A stretch of DNA of 64,000 bases from Cephalopachus bancanus (lineage: Eukaryota; Chordata; Mammalia; Primates; Tarsiidae): the NCBI GenBank assembly GCA_027257055.1, contig JAPVLO010000153.1, positions 2,604,001-2,668,000 on the forward strand. The letters run 5' to 3'. The stretch's first letter is position 1, and each line of letters begins with the position of its first letter. Shown one piece after another: positions 12,964-24,755 of this stretch. A program made the position numbers and the translations under genes. A model generated the notes under the pieces. It saw only the letters and a list, made by a program, of their open reading frames with translations, ran no database searches and was not told where the DNA came from.

Positions 12964-14857
12964 GAGAGAGAGATTGAAAGAAAGAGATCTCAGAGACAGG
13001 GTAAGCACATGTTTTTGACTTTTGTAGAAACATTATTGAAAGAAGAATTCCCTCGGGTTGAAGAAGTGCTACTGGAAGGCCATAAAGGTGTTTCGAGCAA
13101 TGAATTATAATTTCATTATCATAGCAGGTAGGAAATCTTATAGTAAGCTTCAATAGAGTAGTTTAGCAATGCCAAGTAAGTAATGCTAACTAGATCAAGA
13201 GTGCTTCTGGAAACCCTGGTAATGAAGAAGAAAGAGACTTTATGTGTGCCACGAACTTTCAAAATTTTTCCTTCACCTCAAGTAAGGTTAATTTTGTCAG
13301 GGTTACTTCCCTATGAATATAGAAGTGTTTCCATGATTGAATCTGATATTGATCTACTAATAGCTACTCTATTTACTCAGTTAGGGCTTTTCCTCTTTAT
13401 GGAGACAACTCAATCATGATTCCTTCCCACATTTTTCCCCAGGGAAAGAATCTATATTTATATTAACGGCTTCAAAGTGGTCACAAGGTAATCGCCTGCT
13501 GTTTGTAGCTATTTGCCCTTCACTTTAAGTTTCCCCAAAACAGTTCTTGGAACATTCTCACAGAAGAAAGCCTGGTTTTCCAGATCTAGCCAGTTACTTT
13601 GCTTTACATCTGTGAACTCTACCATTGCTCAAATTCAGGGTGGATTATGAAGGGTAGTTAAAAAGGTATATACTTGAAAGGAAGTGTATTGCTTCAAGTA
13701 ACTCATGGTTGACAATATACCACTTTTTTGAGCTTTCAAACCTGGTTTCTGCATTTTCTTTTTCTATATACTCTATTTTTCTACCCTCATCATCTCAAAT
13801 TTAGCTTTGGTCTCTGATAAAGCTCTCTGTTGAAGACAAGAATGCTATGCTTTTGTAGACACAGGAGCTTAAAAAAAGCGATTCTGAAATCTTATACTTT
13901 AATAGTGGCAGTGAAAAGTCTTGGGAAAAAATGTTACTCATTGCTGGTTAAAACATCTCTGGGAAGTGAGTCAGTGTTTTATTATTCTCTTTTAGATGTT
14001 ATTAGCTAGGGACAGTCAAAAGAAGTCAAGGAAAGATTAAGTCATTTATATGAACCTTGAAGAAGCCAGGGTTAAAATCCAGGTCCTTGAACCTGATACT
14101 TGCTCTTTTACTCTGAATCATGCTTCCTTTCTGAAACAGCATTCTTTTCCCCAATATAATATTAGCAGTTGACCTGACACTTGCTTCTATCAATGACTAT
14201 CTTTACTGAGACAAGAGAGAAAAGGGTTTGCATTGCTTGTCATAAGGTGGTTTGATAATTGGCTGCATGAATGGGAGGAGAGGGTGACAAAGGTAATTAC
14301 TCACTTTGGAATAGAGCCAGAACACTACATTATGCTTCTAGCTATTTAATGCTAGGTATTGCTCATATCTTTTCATATTTTTATACACTATCCTTCACAT
14401 GTGAGATGGGTCTCATCATAAACACATGGCTGTGTGGAGGTATTGCCAGGAAAGCCTTAATATAGGCACTTAACTAGGCTTGTAGTTGAAGAGTGGAGGT
14501 GGGAAAAGCCATGAGGTACGCTTATCAACTTGACCATGGACTATCCTGTGTACTCACAAATGCACACAAATATTCTCATATTTTCTTTTCTATACTCATT
14601 TAAAAAAATATGCTTGCCTAAAGATGCAATAAATTTTAAGATGCATTATCTTATTAATAATATCTTCAGGGGAAAATTTCTGTATCAAATGAACACATCC
14701 AATGAGAAAGGTATCCTGATTTCAGAAACATTAAAATGAGCAGACGGAATCCTAGAATCAAGGAAATGAGGGCTTGTTCGAAGCACCACCATTTTCCCCT
14801 TTCTAATAAAATCTACCTGTCAAGGCCACCTAATAAAGAAATGTAAAGAGGGTTCTT
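12961..14857. other. unassigned sequence, no gene seen
   Basis: No repeat family is clear and no exon is supported. Short frames at 13183-13419 and 14271-14739 carry no domain I can identify. This is one of the larger repeat-poor blocks, so it is a fair place for a conservation test. Confidence 0.4.
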
Positions 14858-15293
14858 GTCTTAGTTGTATCTTAGTCAGTTTTTTATTTCTTAGAAAACC
14901 TAAAATTGGGTGACTTATTTTTAAAAATTATTTTTTTACAGTTCTGAAGACTGGGAAGTCCAAGAGTGAGGAGCGTACCCAGTGAAGTCCTTATTGCTGG
15001 TGAGAACTTTACAGAATCCTGAGGTGCTGCAGGGCATCACATGGGAAGGGGCTGAGCGTGCTAGTTCAAGTCTCTCTTCCTCTTCTTATAAAGGCATCAA
15101 TCTCACCATCATGATTATCCATTAGTCTATTAGTCCTTTAATCTATTAATCCATGAGTGGATTAGTTCATTCATTAGGGAAAAGCCCTTGAAACCTAATC
15201 ACCACCTAAAAGCCCCAACTTTAAATACTAACACATTGAGGATTCAGTTTCAACATAAGTTTCAGAGGGGATGAATATTACAACCACAGAATT
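14858..15293 (-). mobile_element. MaLR (MST/MLT1-type) LTR, 3' LTR of a split provirus
   Basis: The antisense LTR blocks are clear: 'ttctgaagactgggaagtcc', 'gaagtccttattgctggtgag', 'gagcgtgctagttcaagtctctcttcc', 'aaagccccaacttt' and 'ttcaacataagtttcagagggg'. To its right at 15294-15367 comes the start of MaLR internal sequence ('ttcctttggcctcccaaaactt'). This fits the 3' LTR of a minus-strand provirus whose internal part resumes at 18302. Confidence 0.85.
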
Positions 15294-17035
15294 CTTCCTT
15301 TGGCCTCCCAAAACTTATGTACTTCTCATAGATACATTCATTTTTATCCCCATAGCCCTCAATATTTATTTTAAATGACACATAATAATTGTACATATTT
15401 ATGAGATAAGGTGGTATTTTGATACATACATACAATGTGTAATGATCAAATCAGGGAAATTAGGAAGTCCATACCTCCCATATTTATCATTTCTTTGTGT
15501 TGGAAACATTTAAACATTTTCTTTTAGTTATTTTCAAAATATACAATAAATTATTGCTACTTGTAGTCACTCTTCTGTGCTGTTGAGCACTGGAACTTAT
15601 TTCTTCTATCTAATTGTGTTTTTGGACCCGTTAACTAACCTCTCTTTATTCCCTTGATCATTCTTCCCAGTCACTGTAACAATCATTCTACTCTCTCCCT
15701 CCAAGTGATTAACTTTTTAACCTTCCATATATGAATGAGAACATGCAATATTTGCCTTTCTGTGTTTGACTTATTTCACTTATTGTGACTTCTAGTTCCA
15801 TTCACTTCACTGTAAATGACAAAATTTTATTCTTTTTTTCAGCTTAAATACTCTGTTGTGTATATATTTCACATTTTCTTCATTCACTCAGTGACAAACA
15901 CAGAGGTTGATTTTATGTCTTGGCTACAGTGAATAGTGCTACAATAAATACAAACATACAGACATCTCTTCAATTTATTGATTTCCTTTCTTTTAGACAT
16001 ATTACAGCAGTGGTATTGCTGGATCATATGTTAGATTTATTTTATGTTTTTTGAGGAACCTCCATACTGATTGTTTTCCATAGTGGTTATACTAATTTAC
16101 ATTCCCACCAGCGGTATGAGTTCCCCTTCTCCATAGTCTTGCTAGTATTTGTTATTTTTTTGGTCTTTTTTAAATAATAGTCAATCTAACTGAGGTGAGG
16201 TGATATTCCTTTGAGGTTTTGATAGTGATGTTGAGTATTTTTTATATGTTTGTTCGTTGTTTGCATGTTTTCTTTTGAGAAATCGCTATTCAAGTCTGTT
16301 GCCCATTTTAAAAAATGAAAATATTTGTTCTTTTGCTATTGAGTTATTTGAATTGCTTATATATTCGGTTTTTTACTCTCTTGTCAGTTGAGTAGTTTGC
16401 AAATATTTTCTCTCATTTTTAAAGATGTCTCTTTACTCTGTTGATCTGATTGTTCCCTTTGCTGTGCAGAAGCATTTTAGCTTGATGTAATTCCATTGTC
16501 TATTTTTGATTTTGTTGCATGTGCTTTTTAGGTCTTACACACAAAAAATGTTTTGCCCAGGTTAATGTCCTGAATTGTTTTCCCAGTGTTTTATTCCCCA
16601 GTGTTTTGGACATTTTCCCCTTTTTCCTTTGTTTATCTGCCCTATCATTGAGTTTTATATTTTTGCATGTGTTCATGATTGTGATTATTGCCTTTTTGCT
16701 TCCAGATGCAGGACTCCCTTCAGCATTTTTTGTAAGATCAGTCCAGTGACAAACTCCTTCAGTTTTTTCTTGTCTGAAAATGACATTTCTTCTTTCTTTC
16801 AAAAGAATTGCTTTATTGAATATAATCTTGATGTCTTTTTTTTCCTTTTAACACTTTAAATATATCATCTTACCCTATCTTGGCCTCACAAGGTTTCTGA
16901 GGAGAAATCTTCTGTTAGTCAAATGGACATTCTTTTCTATGTGATTGGCTGCTATTCTCTTGCAGTTTTCAGGATTTTCTCTTTGTCTTTGACCTTTGAC
17001 AACTTCAGTATACTGACCTCAGAAAGTACATTTTT

Positions 17036-17324
17036 TTTTTTTTTTTTTGAGTTGGAGTCTCACTCTGTCGCCCAGACTGGAGTGCAGTGGCCGCTCCCGG
17101 CCACCGCAGCCTCGACCTGCTGGGCTCCGGCGATCCTTCCGCCTCAGCCTTCCAAGTAGCTGGAATTACAGGCATGCGCTACCACGCCCGGCTGATTTTT
17201 TGATTTATTGTAGAGATGAGGTCTCGCTGCCCAGGCGGGTCTCGAACCCGCGGGCTCAGGCAATCCACTCACCTCAGCCTCCCAAAGGCGCGGGATTACA
17301 GGCTGAGCCACCGAGCCCGGCTCT
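17036..17324 (-). mobile_element. young-subfamily Alu dimer with target-site duplication
   Basis: A full dimer in antisense after a poly-T run. The target duplication is 'gaaagtacattttt' at 17022-17035 and again at 17325-17338. It carries the A-box deletion (read as 'ggctgagccac' on this strand) and a tRNA-like hairpin 'gcgggtctcgaacccgc' at 17235-17251. The 174-residue open frame at 17047-17571 is this Alu read through into L1. Confidence 0.95.
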
Positions 17325-17644
17325 GAAAGTACATTTTTTAATTGAATGTATTTGGGGAATCTTTGAACTTCCTGGGTCTGAATGTTTAGATCTGTTTCCA
17401 GACTTGGAGTTTTCAGATCTTTTTTCATTAAATAGGTTTTCTATGCATTTTTCCATCTCTTCTCCTTCTGGAACTTCCATAATACAAATATTTATTTGCT
17501 TAATGGTGTCCCATAAGTTTTATAGAGTTTTAAAAAATCTTTTTTTAATTTCTTTTTTTCTAACTGAATAATTTCAAATGACCTACCTTCAAGTTAAGAG
17601 ATTCTTCTTCTTAATCAAACCTGCTGTTGAAGTTCTCTATTTTC

Positions 17645-17937
17645 TTTTCTTTTTTTGAGTCAGAATCTCACTCTGTTGTCCAGGCTGGAGTGCAGTGGCA
17701 CGCTCATGGCCACTGCAGCCTCAACCTGCTGGGTGCAGGCGATCCTTCCACTTCAGCCTTTCAAGTAGCTAGAATTAGTTGGAATTACAGGCATGCCCAA
17801 CTAATTTTTTATTTTTTATATAGAGGTGAGGTGTCGCCATGTTGCCCAGGCTGGTCTCAAACCCCTGAACTTGGGCAATCCTCTTTCCTCGGCTCCCAAA
17901 CTGCTGGGATTAAAGGCGTGAGCCACCGTGCCCAGCT
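17645..17937 (-). mobile_element. older Alu dimer in L1
   Basis: Antisense dimer ('gtccaggctggagtgcagtgg', 'ttgcccaggctggtctcaaa', 'ggcgtgagccaccgtgcccagc'). The A box is ancestral, without the deletion. The flanks 'ttctctatttt' and 'ggctctatatttt' are a probable decayed target duplication. Confidence 0.9.
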
Positions 17938-19497
17938 TGAGGCTCTATATTTTAAAAAATTTAATTCATTAAATTCTTCAGCTGCAGGATTTGTGTTTGA
18001 TTCTTTTTTATGATATCTATTTTTGTATGGAATTTTTCTTCATATCTTGAAGTGTTTTTCTAATTTTGTTGAATTAGCCATATATTTTCTTGTGCCTTAT
18101 TAAGTTCCTCTAGGATCATTGTTTTTAATTTCTTTTCTGATAGTTTATTAATTTCCTTTTCATTAAAGTCTGTTACTAAAAAGTTATTATATTCCTTTGG
18201 TGGTTTTATATTTCCTTTTTTTTCTTTTTGTCATGAAAGCATCCCTGCATTGATGTCTATGTGTTTGGTGGAATAGTCACCTCTTCCAACTTTTCTAAAG
18301 TTAGCCCCCAAATCTTAACTAATTCTAGCCTCAACTCGAAAGTCCAAATTCCAGAGTCTCATCTGTGAATCTGTAAAATCAAAATAAGTTATCTATCTCT
18401 AACATACAATGGCATAAGACAGACATTTCTATTTCAAAAGTGAGGAATAGGCAAAAAGAAAGGAATAACAAGCCCAAGCATGTTTGAAACCAAGTAGGGC
18501 AGATATTAAATCTTAAAACTGAAGAATAATCTCTTTTGACCTCATATACCACCTCCTTGACACAATGGAGTGGAGGCAGGGGGTTGGGCCCTCAAGGCCT
18601 CAAGCAGCCCTACCTCTACGGCTTTGCTGGGTGTAGCCCATGTGACTGCTTATACAGCTTGAAGTCCATTGCTGAAGCTTTCTTAGGTAGGTGTCGCATA
18701 CTGGTGGTGGGTTTTATAGTTCTGAGGTCTCAGTGGTGGTCCCACTCCTATGACTCCATTAGACATTGCCATAGTGGGCATTCTCTGTGGCGGCCTCACT
18801 TCCAAGGCTCCACTAGGTAGTGCCCTCGTGGAGACTCTCTGTGCCAGCCCCAGCTGCACATTTCTGCTCTGCATTGCTCTGGTGGGAACTCCCTGCAGTG
18901 GCTCTGCCACTGCAACAAGTCTCTGCCTGGGTCTTTAGGGTTTTGATGCTATCTTTTGAAATCCAGGAGAGGTTGTCAGTCTTCCATAGGTCTTGTTTTC
19001 TTCAAATCTGCAGAATTAGCAACATGTGGATACTGCCAAAGTTTATGACTTGTACCTTCCGGAACTGAAGCATGAGCTCTACCCGGGGCCACTTGAGCCA
19101 TAACTGTGACAGCAGCAAAAACTGTGCTGGGGTGTGTGGGTTGCAGAGTAGTACCAAGACAGCCCTGGGTAGTGAGCCCATGGAGAGTATCCTGGGTCTG
19201 TTCCTGGAAACAATTCAGACCTCTCGGGCCACTAAACTTCTGGATTGTAGAGACAGCCTGAAATATTGATATATCTGGACAGTGTCTTTGGGTCTTTCTT
19301 CCACCGTCTTGAGAAATAGTACCTGACTGCCTTCTATCTCTGTTAATTCCTTTAGCAAATGGTTACTAGGCTATGCCCTTCATTTTCCAAAGTTTGCCCC
19401 AAAGTCATAACTCTCTATGTGGCCAGATTGTGTTTTTTTCAAATCTTTCTACCCTGCTTCTCTTTTAACTATAAATTTTGTCTTTAAATTATTTATT

Positions 19498-19783
19498 TGG
19501 GCTGGGCTCAGCCTGTAATCCCAGTACTTTGGGTGGCCGAGGCAAGTGGATTGCCTGAGCCCAAGGGTTCGAGACCAGTTCGGACAACTGGGCAAGACCT
19601 CGTCTTTACAATAAAACAAAAAAATTAGCTGGGCATGGTAGTGTGTGCCTGTAGTTCTGGCTACTTGGAAAGCTGAGGTGGAAGGTTCACTGGAGCCCAA
19701 CAGGTCAATTCTGGGGTGGCCGTGAGCATGCCATTGCACTCCAGCCTGGGCGATAGAGTGAGACTCTAACTCAAAAAAAAAAA
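19498..19783 (+). mobile_element. Alu dimer, intermediate subfamily, inside MaLR internal region
   Basis: The sense dimer has the A-box deletion ('gggctcagcctgtaatccc'), but its B-box region still reads 'gggttcgagaccagttc', without the tRNA-like hairpin. That places it between the old and young copies here. A poly-A tail ends at 19783, and the host resumes with 'gttatttgatcttg'. Confidence 0.92.
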
Positions 19784-20260
19784 AGTTATTTGATCTTGAA
19801 TCTCAGCATAAGTGGCCAAAAGTAACTATGCAACTTCTATATTTTGCTTAAAAATTTCTTCTGCCATATATCCCAGTGTATCTCTCTTGTTTGGTTTTCC
19901 ACAAAGTCCTCAGGCATAGACACAGTTCAGCCAAGGTCTTTGCTGATTTATAACAAAAATGACCTTTACTCCAGTTTCCAACACTTCATTTCTCAATTCT
20001 ATCTGAAATCCCATCACAATGGTCTTTGCTGTTCAAATTTCCATAAGCATTCTGGTCATGACCACTTAACCACTCTCTAAAGATTTCCAAACTTTTCCCT
20101 AGTCTTCTTGTTTTCCAAGCCTTCACCAGCATCTGAACTTTTACTAATCAACTCCTTCAAATTCTTCTGGCCTTTGCCCATTACCCAGTGCAAAGTGACT
20201 TCCACATTTTCAGGTGCTTGTTATCAGAAATTCTTCACTCCTAATGCCAATTTTCTGTCT

Positions 20261-20626
20261 TAGACCATTTTCTGTTGATTATAGCAGAATACCTGAAACC
20301 AAATAATTATATTTAAAAATATATTTGTTACATTTCTGTTGGCTGAGAAGTCCAAAGTTGAGGGTCCACATCTGGTGAGATCCTTCTTGCTGGTGGAGAC
20401 TCTATAAAGTTCCCAGGTGGCATAGGCCATCATATGGACAGGGCGCTGAGCATGTTCAGTCTTTCTTCTTCTTCAAAATGCCACCAGTTCCACTCTCATG
20501 GGAACCCATTAATCTATTAATCCACGAGTACAATAAATCTATTCATGAAGACAGCCTTTTAATACTGTCACATTAGCGGTTAAGTTTCAAAATGAGTTTC
20601 AGAGAGGACAAACATTCAAACCATTG
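20261..20626 (-). mobile_element. MaLR LTR, 5' LTR of the split provirus
   Basis: Antisense LTR blocks are shared with the LTR at 14858-15293: 'gctgagaagtccaaagttgagggtcc', 'gagatccttcttgctggtggag', 'cactctcatgggaacccattaat', 'aagtttcaaaatgagtttcagagag', and the end 'attcaaaccattgta'. It directly abuts the internal region on its left, as expected for the 5' LTR of a minus-strand provirus. Confidence 0.85.
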
Positions 20627-21002
20627 TAGTTAATTTTCTGCTTCTATAGCACAATACCACAATCTGGATAATTTATAAAGAAAAGAGATACATTTGGCTC
20701 ATAGTTCTGGAGGCTGGAAAGTCCAAACACATGGTACTGACATCTGCTCAGCATATGATGAGGAACTTCTTGCTGCATCAAAATATGTTGGAAAGGCAAG
20801 AAAGTGCATATGAGCAGGAGCTAAGTTTTAGGACAAAGCCACTTCCATAATAACTAAATCACGCTAATGATAATGGTATTACTCTGTTCATGAGGGTGGA
20901 GTTCCTATCACCTACTTTTTAAAGGCCCCACCTCTGAATTTTATTCCAGTGACAATTAAATTTCAACATGAGTTTTGGAGGGAACTTTCAAACGACAGCA
21001 GT
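20627..21002 (-). mobile_element. second MaLR/MLT1-type LTR abutting the first
   Basis: A separate, more diverged antisense LTR: 'cacaatctggataatttataaagaaaagag', 'ctcatagttctggaggctggaaagtcc', 'aaaggccccacctctgaa', 'caacatgagttttggagggaac'. It sits head-to-tail against the LTR at 20261-20626. Either it is an independent solo LTR or the provirus inserted at its edge. A scrap of internal-like text may follow to about 21020. Confidence 0.8.
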
Positions 21003-21019
21003 CCTGTTTCTTTGGCCTC

Positions 21020-22329
21020 CTAACACCTACCAGACCTATTGATTGACTGTGCTAGTGGTCACCAAATGAAGACATAGTGTTTTTTTGGTTATCCACAGTA
21101 TGTGCTATGTTGTAATTTTGTATTTCTCTTCAATGCAAAAAACTCTAAGCTTATAATAATAAAGATAAAGACCAAAAGCCCTCAATGTTTCACTAAAAGT
21201 AACAGTTAATAAAATATCCATTTACTAGATATATAGTAAGAAGAGTTCATCTGTATTGTTTATTTTTGTCTCATGACACGTCAATCGAAAAATAAATTTT
21301 TTCTTCCATTTGCTAAATATTAAAATAAATATAGTAATGTTAAAAGATAATGCAAGAATCTATGTCAAGGAAGGTTAACCTAGGCAATAAACCTGTGGTG
21401 TCTCAGTATTTTTTTTTATGACAGCTGATTTTATAATGTTCCCATGTGTCACATTGATTAACTTCAATTGCTTGCTTCTGGTTGAGATGTTTGGTTCTTC
21501 TTTGGAAGTTAAAATAAAACCCAAGCCATGTGTTTGGTGAGAACAGCAGGATGTGGGGAGGAGAGCTATCCTCTGCATTTAAATGTCAGGCGCATTGGGC
21601 TAAGAAAATATATTGGCCTTGCTGTGTGTTGTTGATTGAAGATGTTATTATATGTTCTTCCAAAATCTTTCTGCTGTGGTTTTTATCTGAAGTAGAATAT
21701 GTGTGGAGCTTTTTTCTATTGGCATAGTATATTGCCCTCCAAATATTCTGACACATGGTCTGAGAAGGATGTTTTAGATACCAAAGCAGGCACAGGTTAT
21801 ATGAAAAAGCTCTGTGAGTAATTCTGGTACACCTCCTTGTCTTGCCTTATTCTTAATTTAAGACTAGCGATCTGCTATAAAATGGAATTTCCACTGAGAT
21901 TTCTTGGTATTAAACAAAGGAGTGTTTTATGACATCTTACTTACTAAGAATTAGAATCCTTTCAAGTCGCATTTATTTGGCTTTATCTTATATTCCTCAC
22001 AGTCATTCCTATTATAATCCTGGGTGTTACCTATTGTTCCTGTCACACAAGTTTCTTTTGCTGGAATAAAGCCTATTTCTTCTAGTCAATTTCATCATCC
22101 TCTCTCATGTACTATGTCCATGCCTGGTTTTACTAATTCTATTTCCTCGTCTGTATTATGTTCTAAAATTTCCAAATCTTTTTCTAATTTAAATTTTTTA
22201 AGGGCCAGCTCTAGTCTGACGTCTTCCCTGAAATTTTCCTCAATTTATTTTATGCTTGCAGGTGTCTTTTCTCTGAGTTCTTCAGAATTTGTTTTCATCT
22301 CACCTTTATCATTTAACTATTTATTTGTT
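21020..22329. other. unassigned sequence
   Basis: Repeat-poor, AT-rich and without a recognisable exon. Frames at 21375-21727 and 22024-22362 show no domain; the latter runs into an L2-like 3' end. Confidence 0.4.
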
Positions 22330-22500
22330 TGTGTTGCTTCCGAACTGTTCCCTGTGTTCTGAATTATCACTGATCTTTCAAGCTCCTAGAGAGCAGACAA
22401 AATATGTTATATTACTTTCATAAACTCATTAGCACTTAACATAATATTCAACACAGAAATATCCCATATTGGTTAGTTAAGTTAAATTGAGTTTTTCCTT
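22330..22500 (+). mobile_element. L2-like LINE 3' end
   Basis: The order 'caagctcctagagagcagac', 'cattagcacttaacataat' and 'attcaacacagaaat' follows the L2 3'-end pattern (a 'gctcc...gagggcag' block, then a 'gtgcctggcacat' block), heavily mutated. The match may extend left to about 22200. Confidence 0.45.
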
Positions 22501-24064
22501 TAAATTTTGATTTTAACAATAATGTTCTAATGAAAATCATCCAACAACCATCTGGAAAAAGCCTCAGTGTAAAATATTTGTATATTAATATACCTGCATC
22601 ATTATATTGTTATGTTTCATTGAATAATGTTATGTGCCTGGGTGTGCATGGAGTTAGACTAGGCATAACTTACTCACAAGATAGAATTTCTGTTTTCTGG
22701 AAATTATATTTACATCAACATTGTACCTAATGAGCATAGCCCCTTTTCAGAAGGGCCAATATTTAGAATAGATTATGTTATTTTCCTATATGACATTTGT
22801 AGAAATTCATAAAATGATATTGCTGGGCAAGTGTAGTAAACATATTCATGCAATCATTGTTGATATACTGTCTATGCATATATTTTAGATAATGCATGCT
22901 GAAAACTCTTAATTGAAACTACTGATTTATGAATGTAGCATAAAATGAAGAAATAGAGAAGAAGGAAAGCATTGGAACAAAAATTGTCTGGTTTGTAAAA
23001 TATTCAGAAATTTATTGTTATAAGATCACATTTATTGATTGGAAAATCAATGTTTTTTTCTTTTATTGCAAGAATGACAGGTGCTAATGTTAAATTTATA
23101 ACAATATTACTTCATTCCAATATCAATTGCTAGACTTATGGTTAGCATTTATCACTGCATTTTCTGTGTTGTAACTCAAATATTCAATCTGTATTCAGAT
23201 GTTTGAGAACACAAGTGATGATAGGAAGATAGCTGAGTCATTATTTTCATGCCAGTCATTCAGAAAATTAAAGTGCAAAAGACATCTTGGTCATCATCCA
23301 TCTCTGCATTTTCCTCTTAGCACAGTCATACAAAGATTAGTTCTGGAAAAAAGGGTTATTGCCTGCTTCAATTGTTTATGATGTTGAGAGCTTTCCAACT
23401 TGTCTTCTCAGTATTGTCAGGAAGGGGAAGCTGTTTTCTCTCAATATTGAAATATATTTTTCAGCAGTGTGAAGTGAAAAACAATGCAAGTGATGAGAAA
23501 TCACTTTCTTCAAGAAAACCTGTCAGGTGTTTACAGTTTCTCATTATGTTTTGGGACATTTGCATTTTTCCTAATTAGATTTCAGGATGTTCCCAACTGC
23601 CTCAGTCTCTTAAAGTAGATAAAATCCTTGCCAGTAACTACATCTTTTCCCCTTGACTTTAATTTTCTACTTTATGCAGTAGAAATGATTTTAAGCTTTT
23701 GTTTTGTTCATGTTCCCCCCTTGGTATTTTTATTCCCAATTCATTTTCTTATTTAGTGTATTAATCTCTCTTTAGTCTTTGAAGAGCTAATCAAGGATTA
23801 ATAAATCTTCTCCACTGAGTCAGACTTAGCTACTTTACTCTCCTTTTGTGTTCTGTATAAAGTGTATAAATAAAATTGTTCTAGGAAAGCCTCAAGGCTG
23901 AATTTCTTAACTATTCTGAGTCAAGGTCCCCTTTGAGAATATAACACATATAGTTCCTCTCCACTTTCAAAGAACACAGAAAAATTTTGATATACTATTT
24001 AATGTGCTGCATAGACTCCTCACACTTTCCAGCTCTGTCATAGGTCATAGATTAGAAATCCCCA
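22501..24064. other. unassigned sequence, no gene seen
   Basis: AT-rich. The ORFs at 22530-22730, 23199-23381 and 23372-23578 have no domain or splice context that I can defend. Confidence 0.4.
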
Positions 24065-24755
24065 TATGACATAATCCAGCAATCCCACTACGGGGTATGT
24101 ACCAAAAGAAAATGAAATTGGTGTGTCAAAAAGCTAACTGTACTATGTTTATTGCAACACTATTAACAATAGCCAAGTCATGGAGTCAACCTAAGTGTTC
24201 AATGGATAAATGAACAAAGAAAATGTGATATATATACATAGTAGAATGCTATTCAGCCTTAAAAATCCTGCCATTTGCAACAACATAGATGAACCTGGAG
24301 GACATTATGTTAAGTAAAATAAGTCAGGAACAGAAAGGCAAATACCAAATGATCTCCCCTGCATGTGGAATCTAAATAAGTAGGACTCATAGAGGTAGAG
24401 AGTAGAATGGTAGTTACCAGGGCTTGGTCTAGGAAGGGAGTGAGGATGGGTTAGGGAGTTGTGGGTCAAAGGATGCAAAATTTCAGCCAGATAGGAGGAA
24501 TAAGTTCAAGAGATCTGTTATACAACTTGGTGACTATAGTTAATAGCAATGCATTATATTAAAAATTGCTAAGAACATAACTCTTATGTGTTCTCACCAC
24601 AAAAAAATGATGTCTGTGAGGTAATGCATATGTCAGTTAGATCAATCTAGCTCTATCGTACAATGTATACATATTTTAAGACAAAATGCAGTACAAAATA
24701 CATATATTCAATTTTATTTGTCAATTAAAAATACATAAATGTTAAAAAAACAAAA
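24065..24755 (+). mobile_element. L1 3' end (L1MA/MB-type), 5' truncated
   Basis: Sense L1: end of ORF2 ('cccactacggggtatgtacc', 'gatatatatacatagtagaatgctattcagcc', 'gcaacaacatagatgaacctggag'), then the 3' UTR ('gggttagggagttgtggg', 'ggtgactatagttaatagc', 'gtgttctcaccacaaaaaaatg') and an A-rich tail. It is about 690 bases long and mutated. Confidence 0.9.

Larger units (their letters stand above)
15368..18301 (-). mobile_element. antisense L1 with internal deletion, inserted in the MaLR provirus
   Basis: Target duplication: 'tagccctcaatattt' at 15353-15367 and 'tagcccccaaatctt' at 18302-18316. From the left come the L1 3' end ('gtgtaatgatcaaatcaggg'), the ORF2 C-terminal part reversed to about 16610 ('ctgtgcagaagcattttagc'), then directly 5' UTR-type sequence from about 16640 ('gatgcaggactcccttcagc', 'atttcaaatgacctaccttc', 'cctttggtggttttatatttcc'). 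ORF1 and most of ORF2 are missing. Two Alus lie inside. Net L1 length is about 2.35 kb. Confidence 0.75.
15294..20260 (-). mobile_element. MaLR internal region, split by L1 and Alu
   Basis: Internal pieces are at 15294-15367, 18302-19497 and 19784-20260, about 1.75 kb together, which fits the short internal region of MaLR elements. The join across the L1 is supported by matching text: 'catagccctcaatattt' before it and 'ttagcccccaaatcttaac' after it. Landmarks include 'ctcatctgtgaatctgtaaaatc', 'ttttgaaatccagg' and 'gtggccaaaagtaactatgc'. It is an old endogenous-retrovirus-like element with no intact frame. Confidence 0.75.

Noticed and set aside
12800..13153. Open frames rich in alternating His-Thr or Cys-Val
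   Set aside because: Translation of the (GT)n microsatellite at 12914-12960.
17235..17251. Possible tRNA gene (T-arm-like hairpin with B box)
   Set aside because: It is part of Alu left arms in at least seven places, with no acceptor stem or anticodon arm around it; kept as a promoter observation only.
17047..17571. 174-residue plus-strand open frame, the longest in the window
   Set aside because: It is the antisense of an Alu running into antisense L1 5' UTR. The same N-terminal reading recurs at every antisense Alu of this subfamily (31285, 37173).
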